Below are positions 37,412-48,385 of a DNA stretch of 64,000 bases, piece after piece. This stretch comes from Neisseria dumasiana (GTDB lineage Bacteria; Pseudomonadota; Gammaproteobacteria; Burkholderiales; Neisseriaceae). The translations under genes and the position numbers were made by a program. Each line of letters opens with the position of its first letter. Positions within the stretch are counted from its first letter, which is position 1. The DNA lies in contig NZ_CP091509.1 in assembly GCF_022870885.1 (NCBI RefSeq), forward strand, positions 1,178,001-1,242,000. Direction: 5' to 3'. The notes beneath the pieces are model-generated. The model did not search any database. It had not been told where the DNA came from and saw nothing but the letters and a program-made list of their open reading frames with translations.

Positions 37412-40400
37412 TTACAGCAACACTTTTTCAATACCGCCGTTATTGGCTTTTTCGACAAACTCGTTTTGCCAGTTGTCGCCGAGAATGTGTTTCGCCATTT
37501 CCACCACGATGTAGTCGGCGGGCATGGCGTTGTCGTCGGTGTAGCGGCTCAAACCTTGCAGGCAGGCGGGGCAGGAGGTGAGCATTTTTACCGGCTCGCC
37601 CTGCGGCAACTGCTTGAGGTTTTTCTCGATTTCTTCCTGTTTGCGGAATTTCACTTGCGTGGCGATGTCGGGCCGTTTGACGGCAAACATACCTGATTCG
37701 CCGCAGCAGCGGTCGCTCAACACCACTTCTTTGCCCATCAGTTCGCTGGTCATTTTGGTGGCGTTCATGGTTTTGATCGGGCTGTGGCAGGGGTCGTGAT
37801 ACAGGTATTGCTGGCCGCTCACGCCGTCGAGCTTGATGCCTTTTTCCAATAAAAACTCATGAATATCAATGATGCGGCAGCCGGGGAAAATGTCTTCGAA
37901 GCGGTATTTTTCCAGCTGGTCGTAGCAGGTGCCGCAGCTCACGACCACGGTTTTGATGTCGAGGTAGTTTAAGGTGTTGGCCAAACGGTGGAAGAGCACG
38001 CGGTTTTCGGTGGTCATCTGTTCGGCTTTGTCGTGGTTGCCGCCTGCGTCTTGCGGATAGCCGCAGCAGAGATAGCCCGGCGGCAGCACGGTTTGTACGC
38101 CGGCATGCCAAAGCATCGCTTGCGTGGCTAGTCCGACTTGGCTGAACAGGCGCTCGGAACCGCAGCCGGGGAAATAGAACACGGCTTCGCTGTCTTCCGG
38201 CAGTTGCGGGTTGCGGATAATCGGCACGGTTTTGTTGTCTTCAATGTTCAACCAAGCGCGGGCGGTTTTTATCGGCACATGGCGCGGCAGCGGGCGGTTG
38301 ATGAAATGCACCACCTGCTCTTTAATCGGCGAACCGCCCGTGGTGGCTTTTGGGGCTTTTTTCAGACGGCCTGCACCGATGTGGGCTTTCTTGCCCCAGT
38401 TGTATGCCATATTCTGAAATTTGAAACCGGCTTCCACTACGCCTTTGCGCAACACTTGGATGGTGCGCGGGTCTTTGGCGTTGAGAAAAGCCATGCCGGC
38501 GGCAACGGCGGGGTTGAACTTGCGTTTGCCGGCTTTGCGCAGATAGTTGCGGATGGCCACGGTTACGTCGCCGAAGTCGATGTTGACGGGGCAGGGCTTC
38601 ACGCAGCGGTGGCATACGGTGCAGTGGTCGCCGACATCGTTCAGTTCGTCGAAATGGCGCAGCGATACGCCGCGGCGGGTTTGTTCTTCGTATAAAAACG
38701 CTTCGGTTAGCAAGCCGACACCGAGAATTTTGTTGCGCGGGCTGTACAGCAGGTTGGCACGCGGCACATGGGTGCTGCACACGGGTTTGCATTTGCCGCA
38801 GCGCAGGCAGTCTTTTACCGATTCGGCGATGGTGCCGAGGTCGGACTGCTCCATAATCAGTGATTCCACGCCGAGCAGCTCGAACGAAGGCGTGTAGGCG
38901 TTGCGTAAATCCGAGCCTTTCATCAGTTTGTGGCGGTTGAAGCGGCCTTGAGGATCGACTTTGGCTTTGTAGTCCCAAAAGGGCTGCATTTCTTCGTCGG
39001 TGAGGAATTCGAGTTTGGTGATGCCGATGCCGTGTTCGCCGGAAATCACACCGTTTAAGCTGCGGGCGATGTTCATGATGCGTTCCACCGCTTTGTGGGC
39101 AGTTTGCAGCATCTCGTAATCATCTGAATTGACAGGGATATTGGTGTGGACGTTGCCGTCGCCCGCGTGCATGTGCAGGGCAACGAACACGCGCCCGCGC
39201 ACCACGCGGCTGTGAATCTTGGCCAAACCTTCCATGATTTTGGTGTCGGCCTTGCCGCTGAAGATTTCAGACAGGGGTTTCATTACGTCGGCTTTAATCG
39301 ACACGCGCAGGCGGAAATCGCGGAAAGCGATAAAACTGCTTTCTTCGTCTTTGGCTTCGGGCGCGGCATGAACCGCGTCGCCGTAACGTTGTTTGTATTC
39401 GGCCAACGGTGCGTCAAGATTGGCGAGCAGCCATTCCCAGCGCTCTTTAACCGATTGAACGTGTGCCAATGCGTGTTTGGCGCGTTCGCCCAGCAATTCG
39501 CTGCTGGGCAGGTCGGTGCCCATTTTATCGACGGGCAGGCTGCCTTGCAGATATTGGATTAAGGCTTCGCACAAGGCCAGTTTGTTTTTAATCGACAACT
39601 CGATATTGATACGCTCGATGCCGTCTGAATACTCGCCCAAGCGTTCGAGCGGAATCACCACGTCTTCATTGATTTTAAAGGCGTTGGTGTGCTTGGCGAT
39701 GGCGGCGGTGCGGCTGCGGTCGAGCCAGAAGGTTTTGCGCGCTTCGGGCGTAACGGCGATAAAGCCTTCGCCGTCGCGGGCTTGCGCCAGTTTGACGATA
39801 TGCTCGGCCGCTTCGATAACGGCGGCTTCGTCGTCGCTCACAATATCGGCAATCAGCACCATTTTCGGGCGGCCTTTGCCTGCTGCTTTGGTGGCATAGC
39901 CGACCGCGCGTACATAACGCCAGTCGAGATGTTCCAAACCGGCCAGCTGTACCTGTTCGTGGCCGAGCAGATAATCGCGGATTTCTACGATAGACGGCGT
40001 GGCGTTGGCAACGGTGCCGAAAAACTCCAAACAAATGGTGCGGATGTGTTTCGGCATGGTGTGCAGCACAAAGGCCACGCTGGTGATGATGCCGTCGGTG
40101 CCTTCTTTTTGCACACCGGGCAGACCGCTGAGGAATTTGTCGGTAACGTCTTTGCCGAGGCCGACTTTGCGGAATTGGCGGCCGGGGATTTCCAGCCGTT
40201 CGGTTTTAACGACACGGCGGCCGTCTGAATCCAAAGTATGCACGTCGAAAACGGCGGTTTCTTCGTCGTGGATTTTGCCGAAGTTGTGGCGCACACGCTC
40301 GATTTTCAGCCATTCGCCTTGCGGGTTGACCATTTTCCAGTAGGCAAGATTGTCCAACGCCGTGCCCCATAGCACGGCTTTTTTGCCGCCCGCGTTCATG

Positions 40401-41242
40401 GCCACGTTGCCGCCTACGCAGGAAGCATCGGCGGAAGTCGGGTCAACTGCAAACACCAGCTTGTTGGCCGTGGCGGTTTCTTCCACCCGCCGCGTTACCA
40501 CGCCCGCCCCGCAATGGATAATCGGGTGTTTGCCTTCCAAGCCGGGTAGTTCCACATATTCCACGCCGTTGTGTTTGTCGAGTTTTTCGGTGTTGATGAC
40601 CGCGCTCATGGCATCGAGTGGCACCGCGCCGCCGGTGTAGCCCGTGCCGCCGCCGCGCGGAATAATGGTCAAATCCAGTTCGATTAAGGCTTTTACCAAA
40701 GGCGCGATTTCGTCTTCGGTGTCGGGGTTGATGACCACAAACGGATATTCCACGCGCCAGTCGGTCGCATCGGTAACGTGTACCACACGGGCGAGGCCGT
40801 CGAACATGATGTTGTGTTTTTTGGTGATTTTGGACAAGCGCGCCAGAATCTGTTCACGCTTTCTGCGGGTGCTTTCAAAGCTTTCGTCGAAACGCTGAAC
40901 CGCCGCTTCTGCCGCCTGCAACAGTTCGGATACCTGTTCGTTGTTGTCGCGGCGTTTTTGGATTTCGTTCAAACGGTGGCGCATCTCCCGTACCAGTGCG
41001 GCAAGGCGGTTGGGGTGGTCGAGCAGGTCGTCCACCAGATAGGGGTTGCGGGTAACGACCCAAATATCGCCCAATACTTCAAACAGCATCCGTGCCGAAC
41101 GGCCGGTTCTGCGTTGGCCGCGCAAGTCCTGTAATACGTTCCACGCTTCCGAACCCAGCAGGCGGACGACGATTTCGCGGTCGGAATAAGATGTGTAGTT
41201 GTAGGGGATTTCGCGTATGCGTTGCTGTGTGGCTGTGGTCAT
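37412..41242 (-). CDS. Giant FAD- and 4Fe-4S-binding oxidoreductase (DUF3683; D-lactate/glycolate dehydrogenase-like)
   Basis: The 1276-aa protein fuses an N-terminal DUF3683 region (about residues 1-140) to a PCMH FAD-binding domain ([16 protein letters not shown]), an FAD-linked oxidase C domain ([23 protein letters not shown]), two 4Fe-4S ferredoxin motifs ([11 protein letters not shown] and [12 protein letters not shown]), and a C-terminal GlcF/LldE-type cysteine-rich CCG module ([19 protein letters not shown]). In effect GlcD and GlcF are fused in one chain. It likely oxidises a 2-hydroxyacid and passes electrons to quinone. The hydroxyacid is unknown; D-lactate fits the Neisseria lifestyle. 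The start follows a poor ribosome-binding site. Confidence 0.88.
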   Translation of the reverse strand: MTTATQQRIREIPYNYTSYSDREIVVRLLGSEAWNVLQDLRGQRRTGRSARMLFEVLGDIWVVTRNPYLVDDLLDHPNRLAALVREMRHRLNEIQKRRDNNEQVSELLQAAEAAVQRFDESFESTRRKREQILARLSKITKKHNIMFDGLARVVHVTDATDWRVEYPFVVINPDTEDEIAPLVKALIELDLTIIPRGGGTGYTGGAVPLDAMSAVINTEKLDKHNGVEYVELPGLEGKHPIIHCGAGVVTRRVEETATANKLVFAVDPTSADASCVGGNVAMNAGGKKAVLWGTALDNLAYWKMVNPQGEWLKIERVRHNFGKIHDEETAVFDVHTLDSDGRRVVKTERLEIPGRQFRKVGLGKDVTDKFLSGLPGVQKEGTDGIITSVAFVLHTMPKHIRTICLEFFGTVANATPSIVEIRDYLLGHEQVQLAGLEHLDWRYVRAVGYATKAAGKGRPKMVLIADIVSDDEAAVIEAAEHIVKLAQARDGEGFIAVTPEARKTFWLDRSRTAAIAKHTNAFKINEDVVIPLERLGEYSDGIERINIELSIKNKLALCEALIQYLQGSLPVDKMGTDLPSSELLGERAKHALAHVQSVKERWEWLLANLDAPLAEYKQRYGDAVHAAPEAKDEESSFIAFRDFRLRVSIKADVMKPLSEIFSGKADTKIMEGLAKIHSRVVRGRVFVALHMHAGDGNVHTNIPVNSDDYEMLQTAHKAVERIMNIARSLNGVISGEHGIGITKLEFLTDEEMQPFWDYKAKVDPQGRFNRHKLMKGSDLRNAYTPSFELLGVESLIMEQSDLGTIAESVKDCLRCGKCKPVCSTHVPRANLLYSPRNKILGVGLLTEAFLYEEQTRRGVSLRHFDELNDVGDHCTVCHRCVKPCPVNIDFGDVTVAIRNYLRKAGKRKFNPAVAAGMAFLNAKDPRTIQVLRKGVVEAGFKFQNMAYNWGKKAHIGAGRLKKAPKATTGGSPIKEQVVHFINRPLPRHVPIKTARAWLNIEDNKTVPIIRNPQLPEDSEAVFYFPGCGSERLFSQVGLATQAMLWHAGVQTVLPPGYLCCGYPQDAGGNHDKAEQMTTENRVLFHRLANTLNYLDIKTVVVSCGTCYDQLEKYRFEDIFPGCRIIDIHEFLLEKGIKLDGVSGQQYLYHDPCHSPIKTMNATKMTSELMGKEVVLSDRCCGESGMFAVKRPDIATQVKFRKQEEIEKNLKQLPQGEPVKMLTSCPACLQGLSRYTDDNAMPADYIVVEMAKHILGDNWQNEFVEKANNGGIEKVLL

Positions 41243-41528
41243 GGCGGGCGGTTCCGTATCATTCTTTTTTAAACTGTGCGGCAAGCGTAAGTTTTTTATC
41301 CGTAACAGTTTATTTTTTATTTAAGGATTCAGACGGCCCGAATCAGGCCGTCTGAAAAAAATGTTCATGTAACAAAATCGTAATTTAATGTAATTCCGAT
41401 TGTTTTTCAATGGAAAAATATGGCTGAACATTATGCAGCGCGTTCATAAAGACGGCATTTTTGTCGACAATTCCGGTATTTTTGTGCGCCTCAGGCAACA
41501 GGCTATTGGTATTTTCACACAAAGCGGC
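41243..41528. other. Spacer upstream of ffs
   Basis: No ORF. Contains an outward-facing DUS hairpin at 41328-41356 followed by an A-run, AT-rich DNA, and the -35 region of the ffs promoter. Confidence 0.5.
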
Positions 41529-41534
41529 TATAAT
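41506..41534 (+). promoter_or_regulatory. ffs promoter
   Basis: A perfect TATAAT lies at 41529-41534. A TTGGTA-like -35 is about 17 bp upstream. The predicted start of transcription is only a few bases before the SRP RNA. Confidence 0.6.
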
Positions 41535-41545
41535 GCACGGCTTAC

Positions 41546-41639
41546 GGCGGGTCTCCCCGCATGGTAATTCGGAACAACGGGTCAGGGGCGGAAGCCAGCA
41601 GCCCACTCTGATGCGCCAGTGCCGGGGGTTGGGCTCGCC
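41546..41639 (+). ncRNA. ffs: Bacterial small SRP RNA (4.5S RNA)
   Basis: About 94 nt fold into the SRP hairpin: terminal strands GGCGGGTC and GGCTCGCC pair, and the apex carries the conserved Ffh-binding core GGTCAGGGGCGGAAGCCAGC with a GGAA tetraloop. It scaffolds Ffh for co-translational targeting of membrane proteins. It has its own promoter and intrinsic terminator and lies between the FAD/Fe-S oxidoreductase and hpnC. Confidence 0.92.
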
Positions 41640-41649
41640 ACCCTTTACC

Positions 41650-41690
41650 AAACACCGACGGCTTGTCTGAGCCGTCGGTGTTTTACTTTT
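41650..41690 (+). terminator. ffs intrinsic terminator
   Basis: An 11-bp stem ACACCGACGGC with complement, followed by TTTTACTTTT. Confidence 0.85.
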
Positions 41691-41782
41691 CAGACGGCCT
41701 TAAGAGCAAGGCTCGGCCTGTTACTTTTACAGATTGAGTAGAGGCCGTCTGAATGATTTTGTTTTTATTGGGAATATCTGCC

Positions 41783-42598
41783 ATGTCGGTTAACCATTAT
41801 GAAAACTTCCCCGTCGGGTCTTTGGTATTGCCCCGTCGTTTGCGAAAACCGGTTCATGCCGTTTACGCTTTCGCCCGCACGGCAGACGATATGGCCGATG
41901 AAGGCGATGTGCCGGATGATGTGCGCTTGCAGCAGCTGGACGGACTGCGGCAGGAATTAGACAGAATTTCACGCGGCGAAACACCCGAAACCGATTTGAT
42001 GCGCCGTTTGCAGCGGGAAGTGCTCCAGCCGTTCGGCGTGCCTTTGCAGCCGTTTTACGATCTGCTTTCCGCTTTCAGCCAAGACGTAGTGAAAAAGCGT
42101 TACCAGCATTTCGGCGAACTGGTAGATTATGCCCGCCGGTCTGCCAATCCCGTCGGCCGGATTCTGCTGCATCTTTACGGTGTGACAGATGAACGCAGCA
42201 TCGCCCAAAGTGACGGCATCTGTACGGCTTTGCAGCTGATCAATTTTTGGCAGGATGTGGCGGTCGATTGGCAGAAAGGGCGGGTGTATATTCCGCAGCA
42301 GGATTTGGAAAAATTCGGCGTCAGCGAAGCACAAATCGCAGAGGGTAAGGCCGATTTCGCTTTCCAGCGGCTGATGGCGCACCAATGCACCCGCGCCCAT
42401 CAAATGCTGAAAGCCGGTTCTCCGTTGGCAAAAACTTTGAAAGGGCGCATCGGTTTTGAGTTGCGTATGATCATTCTCGGCGGCCAACAGATTTTGAACA
42501 AGCTCGACGCAAACCGCTACGATGTGTTCAACCACCGCCCTAAATTGGAAGCGGCCGACTGGTGGAAGATCGTGAAACGGGCGGTGTTGAAAAAGTGA
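41783..42598 (+). CDS. hpnC: Squalene/phytoene synthase family protein HpnC
   Basis: The 271-aa trans-isoprenyl diphosphate synthase-like enzyme has the first Asp-rich motif ARTADDMADEGD and the second LINFWQDVAVDWQKGR. Start at 41783 (MSVNHYENFPVGS) fits HpnC family starts. In hopanoid producers HpnC works with HpnD and HpnE to make squalene; neither partner nor a squalene-hopene cyclase is visible here. Orphan hpnC may have a reduced or different isoprenoid role. Confidence 0.85.
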   Translation: MSVNHYENFPVGSLVLPRRLRKPVHAVYAFARTADDMADEGDVPDDVRLQQLDGLRQELDRISRGETPETDLMRRLQREVLQPFGVPLQPFYDLLSAFSQDVVKKRYQHFGELVDYARRSANPVGRILLHLYGVTDERSIAQSDGICTALQLINFWQDVAVDWQKGRVYIPQQDLEKFGVSEAQIAEGKADFAFQRLMAHQCTRAHQMLKAGSPLAKTLKGRIGFELRMIILGGQQILNKLDANRYDVFNHRPKLEAADWWKIVKRAVLKK

Positions 42599-42628
42599 TG
42601 CCGTGTTGGATGTTTATTGATTGAATTG

Positions 42629-42669
42629 AGGCCGTCTGAAAGCTCGTGTAGTTTGTTTTCAGACGGCCT
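42629..42669 (+). terminator. Inverted DUS hairpin after hpnC
   Basis: Two facing DUS copies with a 17-nt loop, 30 bp after the stop codon. Confidence 0.6.
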
Positions 42670-42734
42670 GAGACTTTTCACTTTCGCGAAAGATACGGAG
42701 TATAATCCCGCGATATTTTCCCGCATCATTTTTT

Positions 42735-43481
42735 ATGTCTGTCCAAACCCACCGCATCAATCACGAACCTGCTTTTCTGCTCACCGCCAAGCCGTGGCGC
42801 GAGAGCAGTTTGTGGGTGGAATTGTTCAGCCGCAGTTACGGGCGGGTGGCTGTGCTGGCACGCAGCGCACGCACGCGCCAGAGCGAATTGCGCGGCGTGC
42901 TGGTGCCGTTTGTGCCGATGAGTGCCTCGTGGTATGGTTCGCAGGAATTGAAAACCCTGCACCGTGCCGAATGGCTGGGCGGTTGGCGGCAGCCGCAGGG
43001 GAGGGCGCTGTTTAGCGGTTTGTATGTGAACGAACTGGTGTATAAACTCACCGCCCGCGAAGATCCGCATCCCGCCCTTTACGATGCGCTGCATACCGTG
43101 ATGCAGACGATTGCCAACGAAGCCAACCATGTTGCCGCTTTGCGCCGCTTTGAATGGACGTTGTTGACCGAACTCGGTTTCGCCCCTGATTTGCAGCAAG
43201 ACGAACACGGCGGGGCGGTTACTTCGGATCGCCGCTACTGGCTGCGCCCCGAACACGCGCCGCTGCCGTTTGAAGAAGCAGGCGGTTTGCCGCCCGGCGA
43301 AGTGCAGGGCGTGGCGGTGGACGGCAGCAGCTTAATCCAATTGCGCAGCGGCAGCTTTGAAAGCGGCGAGAGTTTGCAGCAGGCGCTCAAACTTACCCGC
43401 ATGCTGATTGACTTCCGCCTGCCCGAAGGCATCAAATCGCGGCAGGTATTGCAGCAGATGCAGCAGTTTCAGACGGCCTGA
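42735..43481 (+). CDS. recO: DNA recombination/repair mediator RecO
   Basis: The 248-aa protein begins with the RecO OB-fold ([31 protein letters not shown]). The helical C-terminus has [19 protein letters not shown]. The usual zinc cysteines of many RecO proteins are not evident. It loads RecA on SSB-coated gaps with RecR. It heads a likely recO-pdxJ-acpS gene run, each separated by a DUS. Confidence 0.9.
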   Translation: MSVQTHRINHEPAFLLTAKPWRESSLWVELFSRSYGRVAVLARSARTRQSELRGVLVPFVPMSASWYGSQELKTLHRAEWLGGWRQPQGRALFSGLYVNELVYKLTAREDPHPALYDALHTVMQTIANEANHVAALRRFEWTLLTELGFAPDLQQDEHGGAVTSDRRYWLRPEHAPLPFEEAGGLPPGEVQGVAVDGSSLIQLRSGSFESGESLQQALKLTRMLIDFRLPEGIKSRQVLQQMQQFQTA

Positions 43482-43533
43482 TTTGATACGGCAAACAGGC
43501 CGTCTGAACAGACAAAACACGAAAGGATTTCCC

Positions 43534-44265
43534 ATGTTGTTAGGCGTAAACATCGACCACGTTGCCACCCTGCGCAATGCACGCGGCACCATTTACCCCA
43601 GCCCGCTCGAAGCCGCGCTGATTGCCGAAACCCACGGTGCCGACCTGATTACCCTGCATTTGCGCGAAGACCGCCGCCATATCAAAGATGCCGACGTGTT
43701 TGCCATCAAACAGGCCATCCGCACACGCATGAATCTGGAAATGGCCTTAACCGAAGAAATGCTGGAAAACGCTTTGCAGGTGATGCCCGAAGACGTGTGT
43801 ATCGTGCCGGAACGCCGCGAAGAAGTCACCACCGAAGGCGGATTGGACGTGTTGGCGCAGCAAAAGAAAATCGCCGAGTTTACCAAAACGCTTACCGATG
43901 CCGGCATCCGTGTTTCGCTGTTTATTGATGCCGATGAAGCCCAGATTCAGGCGGCACGCGATGTCGGCGCGCCGGTAATCGAACTGCACACCGGTGCGTA
44001 TGCCGATGCCGAAACGCCTCAACAACGTCAGGCGCAATTGCTGCGGATTGAAGAAGGCGCGAATTTCGGCAGCGATTTGGGTTTGGTAGTGAACGCAGGC
44101 CACGGCCTGACTATCCACAACGTCAGCCCGATTGCCAAAATTCTAGCCATTCACGAACTGAACATCGGCCATTCGCTGATGGCGCAAGCGATTTTTATCG
44201 GCCTGCCCGAAGCCATCCGCCAGATGAAGGAAGTGATGTTCAGAGCACGCTCGCTGCCTTATTAA
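43534..44265 (+). CDS. pdxJ: Pyridoxine 5'-phosphate synthase
   Basis: The 243-aa TIM-barrel enzyme starts [19 protein letters not shown], the PdxJ hallmark. It contains [30 protein letters not shown] and GHGLTIHNV. It condenses 1-deoxyxylulose 5-phosphate with aminoacetone phosphate. The ATG at 43534 follows GAAAGGATTT; the open frame extends upstream into recO but is not used. Confidence 0.96.
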   Translation: MLLGVNIDHVATLRNARGTIYPSPLEAALIAETHGADLITLHLREDRRHIKDADVFAIKQAIRTRMNLEMALTEEMLENALQVMPEDVCIVPERREEVTTEGGLDVLAQQKKIAEFTKTLTDAGIRVSLFIDADEAQIQAARDVGAPVIELHTGAYADAETPQQRQAQLLRIEEGANFGSDLGLVVNAGHGLTIHNVSPIAKILAIHELNIGHSLMAQAIFIGLPEAIRQMKEVMFRARSLPY

Positions 44266-44312
44266 TCAAGACTGATTCAGGCCGTCTGAAATAACCATTC
44301 AAAGGAAACGCC

Positions 44313-44690
44313 ATGATTTACGGAATCGGTACCGACATCGTTGCCCTGAGCCGCATCGAAAAACTGTATAAAAAATACGGACAATCCTTTGCCGAACGCC
44401 TGCTCAGCCGTGTAGAGATGCTTGAATATCCGCAGGCGGCGCGTCCGGTAAATTTTCTGGCCAAACGCTTTGCCGCCAAAGAAGCCTTTGCCAAAGCCGT
44501 CGGCACCGGCATCCGCTCGCCCGTGAGCCTGCGCAACATCGGTATCGGCCATGATGCACTCGGCAAGCCTGAATTTATCTGCGAACCCGAATTGGAAAAA
44601 TGGCTGAAAGATCAAGGCATACGCCGCGTGCATCTAAGCATGAGCGATGAAGACGACAAAGTGATGGCTTTTGCGGTAGCGGAGAAATAA
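44313..44690 (+). CDS. acpS: Holo-[acyl-carrier-protein] synthase
   Basis: The 125-aa phosphopantetheinyl transferase has GIGTDIVALSRIEKLY (metal-binding Asp) and FLAKRFAAKEAFAKAVGTGI. It activates ACP for fatty-acid synthesis. Genes pdxJ-acpS are a common proteobacterial pair. Confidence 0.96.
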   Translation: MIYGIGTDIVALSRIEKLYKKYGQSFAERLLSRVEMLEYPQAARPVNFLAKRFAAKEAFAKAVGTGIRSPVSLRNIGIGHDALGKPEFICEPELEKWLKDQGIRRVHLSMSDEDDKVMAFAVAEK

Positions 44691-44709
44691 CGCCTTTATC
44701 TATTTTATG

Positions 44710-44744
44710 TTCAGACGGCCTCCATTGCATGCAGGCCGTCTGAA
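44710..44744 (+). terminator. Outward DUS pair after acpS
   Basis: TTCAGACGGCCT and AGGCCGTCTGAA can pair around an 11-nt loop, between acpS and the ACT gene. Confidence 0.5.
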
Positions 44745-44783
44745 ACCCGATTGCAAATTCAACTCGAAACAAGGAAACGCAAC

Positions 44784-45056
44784 ATGAGCAATTCAGTGAT
44801 TACCGTGATCGGCAAAGACCGTGTCGGCATTGTGTACGACGTGTCTAAACGGCTTGCCGAAAACCAAATCAATATTCTCAACATCAGCCAGCAACTGATG
44901 GACGATTTTTTTACCATGATTATTTTGGTGGACACGGCAAAATGCCCGAAAACGCGTCAGGAAATGCTGGATCTGTTTGCAGAAGAGAGTAAAAAACTCG
45001 CGCTCGACATCCGTATGCAAAACGAAGAAATCTTCAACGCCATGCACCGCATTTAA
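44784..45056 (+). CDS. ACT-domain protein, UPF0237 family
   Basis: The 90-aa protein is a single ACT domain (VITVIGKDRVGIVYDVSKRL, INILNISQQLMDDFFTMII). ACT domains bind amino acids or other small ligands. It starts at 44784 after AAGGAAACG and is 12 bp from the next gene. UPF0237 proteins almost always precede a UPF0210 gene, as here, so it likely senses a ligand for, or regulates, that partner. Confidence 0.9.
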   Translation: MSNSVITVIGKDRVGIVYDVSKRLAENQINILNISQQLMDDFFTMIILVDTAKCPKTRQEMLDLFAEESKKLALDIRMQNEEIFNAMHRI

Positions 45057-45068
45057 AGGATTGAAATC

Positions 45069-46430
45069 ATGACAACCAGCATTCAATCCAGCGAAATATT
45101 AGAAACCGTGCGTATGGTGGCCGACCAGAATTTCGACGTGCGCACCATCACCATCGGTATCGACCTGCACGACTGCATCAGTGCCGACATCAACATTCTC
45201 AACCAAAACATCTACAACAAAATCACCCGCATCGGCAAAGATTTGGTGAAAACCGCGCAATATCTTTCTGCCAAATACGGCGTGCCGATTGTGAACCAGC
45301 GCATTTCCGTTACGCCCATCGCCCAAATCGCCGCGGCTACCCACGCCGATTCGTATGTGAGCATTGCCCAAACACTGGATAAAGCAGCCAAAGACATCGG
45401 CGTGTCATTTATCGGCGGCTTTTCCGCATTGGTGCAAAAAGGCATGTCGCCGTCGGACGAAGTGCTGATCCGCTCCATTCCCGAAGCCATGAAAACCACC
45501 GATATCGTGTGCAGTTCCGTCAATATCGGCAGCACGCGCGCCGGCATCAACATGGACGCGGTAAAACTGGCGGGCGAAATCATTAAAGAAACCGCCGAAA
45601 TCACGCCCGAAGGCTTCGGTTGCGCCAAAATCGTTGTTTTCTGCAACGCCGTCGAAGACAACCCCTTTATGGCCGGTGCGTTTCACGGCGCAGGCGAAGC
45701 CGATGCGGTTATCAACGTCGGCGTATCCGGCCCCGGCGTGGTTAAAGCCGCTTTGGAAAACACTTACACGCATACGCTTACCGAAGTGGCCGAAGTAGTG
45801 AAAAAAACCGCTTTCAAAATCACCCGCGTCGGTGAATTGATCGGACACGAAGCCAGCAAAATGCTCGGCATTCCGTTCGGCATTCTCGATTTGTCGCTGG
45901 CTCCCACGCCTGCCGTCGGCGATTCGGTAGCCCGCATCCTCGAAGAAATGGGCTTGAGCGTATGCGGCACCCACGGCACCACCGCCGCCTTGGCCTTGCT
46001 GAATGATGCCGTGAAAAAAGGCGGTATGATGGCCTCCAGCGCGGTCGGCGGTTTGAGCGGCGCGTTCATCCCCGTTTCCGAAGACGAAGGCATGATTGCC
46101 GCTGCCGAATCGGGCGTGCTGACTTTAGACAAACTCGAAGCCATGACCGCCGTCTGCTCCGTAGGCTTGGATATGGTCGCTGTGCCGGGCACGACTTCTG
46201 CTGCCACCATTTCCGGCATCATTGCCGACGAAGCCGCCATCGGCATGATCAACAGCAAAACCACCGCCGTGCGCATTATCCCCGTGCCGGGTAAAGATGT
46301 GGGTGACAGCGTAGAATTCGGCGGCCTGCTCGGATACGCACCGATCATGCCCGTGAAAGAAGGCTCGTGCGAAGTGTTCGTTAACCGCGGCGGACGTATT
46401 CCCGCTCCGGTGCAGTCGATGAAGAATTGA
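45069..46430 (+). CDS. UPF0210 (PFL-like, DUF711) protein
   Basis: The 453-aa protein matches the UPF0210 family in length and motifs: [33 protein letters not shown], and [19 protein letters not shown]. The fold resembles the glycyl-radical enzyme barrel, hence 'PFL-like', but it lacks the C-terminal glycyl-radical segment. Function unknown. Tightly coupled to the ACT-domain gene. Confidence 0.9.
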   Translation: MTTSIQSSEILETVRMVADQNFDVRTITIGIDLHDCISADINILNQNIYNKITRIGKDLVKTAQYLSAKYGVPIVNQRISVTPIAQIAAATHADSYVSIAQTLDKAAKDIGVSFIGGFSALVQKGMSPSDEVLIRSIPEAMKTTDIVCSSVNIGSTRAGINMDAVKLAGEIIKETAEITPEGFGCAKIVVFCNAVEDNPFMAGAFHGAGEADAVINVGVSGPGVVKAALENTYTHTLTEVAEVVKKTAFKITRVGELIGHEASKMLGIPFGILDLSLAPTPAVGDSVARILEEMGLSVCGTHGTTAALALLNDAVKKGGMMASSAVGGLSGAFIPVSEDEGMIAAAESGVLTLDKLEAMTAVCSVGLDMVAVPGTTSAATISGIIADEAAIGMINSKTTAVRIIPVPGKDVGDSVEFGGLLGYAPIMPVKEGSCEVFVNRGGRIPAPVQSMKN

Positions 46431-46451
46431 TTGGTTCGTATGGGTTAAAAG

Positions 46452-46477
46452 ACCGTCTGAAAATATTTTCAGACGGT
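46452..46477 (+). terminator. Terminator after UPF0210 gene
   Basis: Stem ACCGTCTGAAAAT/ATTTTCAGACGGT followed by seven T residues; derived from a mutated DUS pair. Confidence 0.75.
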
Positions 46478-46533
46478 TTTTTTCAGACGGCCTCTCCCAA
46501 TATCGCAAGAGTAAGTTGCTAAAAGCAAACCAT

Positions 46534-46573
46534 AAAAAAAATTCCTCTCATCCTTGATAGTACGAGAGGAATT
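46534..46573 (-). terminator. efp intrinsic terminator
   Basis: On the minus strand AATTCCTCTC pairs with GAGAGGAATT and is followed by eight T residues. Confidence 0.75.
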
Positions 46574-46628
46574 CGCTTTTATAAAGATTTCGGCTTTAAC
46601 GCATAAGAAAAAAGATTCGGTAATTTTC

Positions 46629-47189
46629 TTAAGCGCGTTTGCGGAATTCGCCGGTGCGGGTGTCGATTTCGACTTTGTCGCCGTTTTCAACGTAGGCCAT
46701 TACTTGGATTTCGGTGCCGCCGACCAAACGCGCGGTTTTCATCACTTTGCCTGAGGTGTCGCCTTTAACGGCCGGCTCGGTGTATTCCACTTCGCGCACG
46801 ATGATGGTGGGCAGTTCTACGGAAATCGGGTTGCCTTCGTAGAAAGTTACTTCGCATACGTCTTCCATGCCGTCAACGATGAATTTCAATGCGTCGCCGA
46901 TGTTTTCGGCTTCGATTTCGTATTGGTTGAACTCTTCGTCCATGAATACATACATGGGGTCGGCAAAGTAGCTGTATGTGCAGTTTTTGCGGGCCAAAAT
47001 AACAACGTCGAATTTGTCGTCGGCTTTGTAGATAGTTTCGGTGGCTGCGCCGGTCAGCAGGTTTTTCAGTTTCATGCTGACTTTGGCAGAGCTGCGGCCG
47101 CCTTTGATGTATTCGGTTTTTTGTACCACCATCGGGTCGTTGCCGACCATAAATACGTTACCTGCGCGCAGTTCTTGTGCGGTTTTCAT
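46629..47189 (-). CDS. efp: Elongation factor P (arginine-type)
   Basis: The 186-aa three-domain protein has the domain-I loop GGRSSAKV with Arg32 at the tip rather than Lys. This is the EF-P branch rhamnosylated by EarP to relieve ribosome stalling at polyproline. The earP gene follows upstream on the same strand, 44 bp away, which supports the pairing. Confidence 0.97.
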   Translation of the reverse strand: MKTAQELRAGNVFMVGNDPMVVQKTEYIKGGRSSAKVSMKLKNLLTGAATETIYKADDKFDVVILARKNCTYSYFADPMYVFMDEEFNQYEIEAENIGDALKFIVDGMEDVCEVTFYEGNPISVELPTIIVREVEYTEPAVKGDTSGKVMKTARLVGGTEIQVMAYVENGDKVEIDTRTGEFRKRA

Positions 47190-47233
47190 GTTGTGTTTCC
47201 AATCTTTGATTCGGTAAAAATAAACGCGTTATT

Positions 47234-48385
47234 TTAGCGGTGTTCGATAAATTTGGCTAGTTTTTCGATGGCTGAAGATTGCCGGAAAAGCCTGTTTTTC
47301 CAATCCGCCGCACTTTGTTGCCACAGATGGGCGAATTGTTGCAGGGTTTGCCATGCGGCGAGGCGTTGTTCGGCTGTGAGTGCGGTTGCGCCGTTCAGTT
47401 CGTCCGATAGGGCTTGGTGAGCGGTTTGAATGTTTTGGGGATAATCGGCATAGGCTTTGTGCCAGAAGGCGTGCAGTTTGTCGATATGCACGGATTCTTC
47501 CTGCGGATAAATATGCCAGAAAAAGGGTTTGGCGGCGAATTGGGCGCGCACGAAGCTGTCTTCGCCGCGGATGATAAGGCCGTCTGAAAGGTGCAGCAGG
47601 CGGTCGAAATCGCTTTGGGGAATAAACGGTATCTTAACCAGCTGAACCGAGGCCGTCTGAAAAACGCTGCCGCTTTCGGTTAAGGCATTTTGCGGTATGG
47701 CTCCGGCGGTTTTCAGGCTTTCGATGATTTGGTTGCCGGCCAACAGCAGGGTAATCGGCTGCCCGGCTTGCTGCCACATGGTCAGCCATTCTGCCCAAAC
47801 GGGGCTGTGATAGCCGAACAGCAGCCATTCTGGGGCGGTTTTCGCGGGGAGTTGCAAGGTTTTGCGGAACGTATGTTCGTTGAAAAGGCAGCGTGTTTCG
47901 TAGTCTTGTTCGCGCAATAGTCCGCCGCTTCGTTCGCTGAAGCCCATAAACCAGAAATATTTTTGCAGACCGTCGGCTTGGGGCGAGGGTAGGGCGTGGA
48001 GTTTTTCGTTGCTGTCTTCGGCGCTGAGGTATTCCCAATTCAGCCATAAGGGGCGGTGTCGGCGGATAACTGCCAAAACATCGGGCGGTAAATCGCAGGC
48101 GAAGGTTTCGATAACGATATGCGGAGGCGGGGTGTTATCCAAGCCGTCGGCACGCTCTGCCTGCCATGTTCGCACGGTGATGTGTTGATGGGTGCAGGGC
48201 GTAGCGGGCAAATCGGGGCAGAGGGCAAGCAGGGCGGCGGCATCGTCCACCCATAAATGCACCTGCCAGCCCAGTTCGCGGGTGAGCATTTGTGCCAGCC
48301 GCCACGACACGCCGATATCGCCGAAGTTATCGATAACGCTGCAAAACAACCAGCAAATTTGAGGGGATTTTTTTTCAGACGGCAT
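47234..48385 (-). CDS. earP: EF-P arginine rhamnosyltransferase EarP
   Basis: The 383-aa GT-B glycosyltransferase of the DUF2331 family has the N-terminal motif CSVIDNFGDIGVSWRL (D19 and D23 equal the functional Asp pair of EarP). The C-terminal LIIRGEDSFVRAQFAAKPFF and IYPQEE form the nucleotide-sugar site. It transfers rhamnose from dTDP-L-rhamnose to Arg32 of EF-P. Located directly upstream of efp on the same strand. Confidence 0.95.
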   Translation of the reverse strand: MPSEKKSPQICWLFCSVIDNFGDIGVSWRLAQMLTRELGWQVHLWVDDAAALLALCPDLPATPCTHQHITVRTWQAERADGLDNTPPPHIVIETFACDLPPDVLAVIRRHRPLWLNWEYLSAEDSNEKLHALPSPQADGLQKYFWFMGFSERSGGLLREQDYETRCLFNEHTFRKTLQLPAKTAPEWLLFGYHSPVWAEWLTMWQQAGQPITLLLAGNQIIESLKTAGAIPQNALTESGSVFQTASVQLVKIPFIPQSDFDRLLHLSDGLIIRGEDSFVRAQFAAKPFFWHIYPQEESVHIDKLHAFWHKAYADYPQNIQTAHQALSDELNGATALTAEQRLAAWQTLQQFAHLWQQSAADWKNRLFRQSSAIEKLAKFIEHR

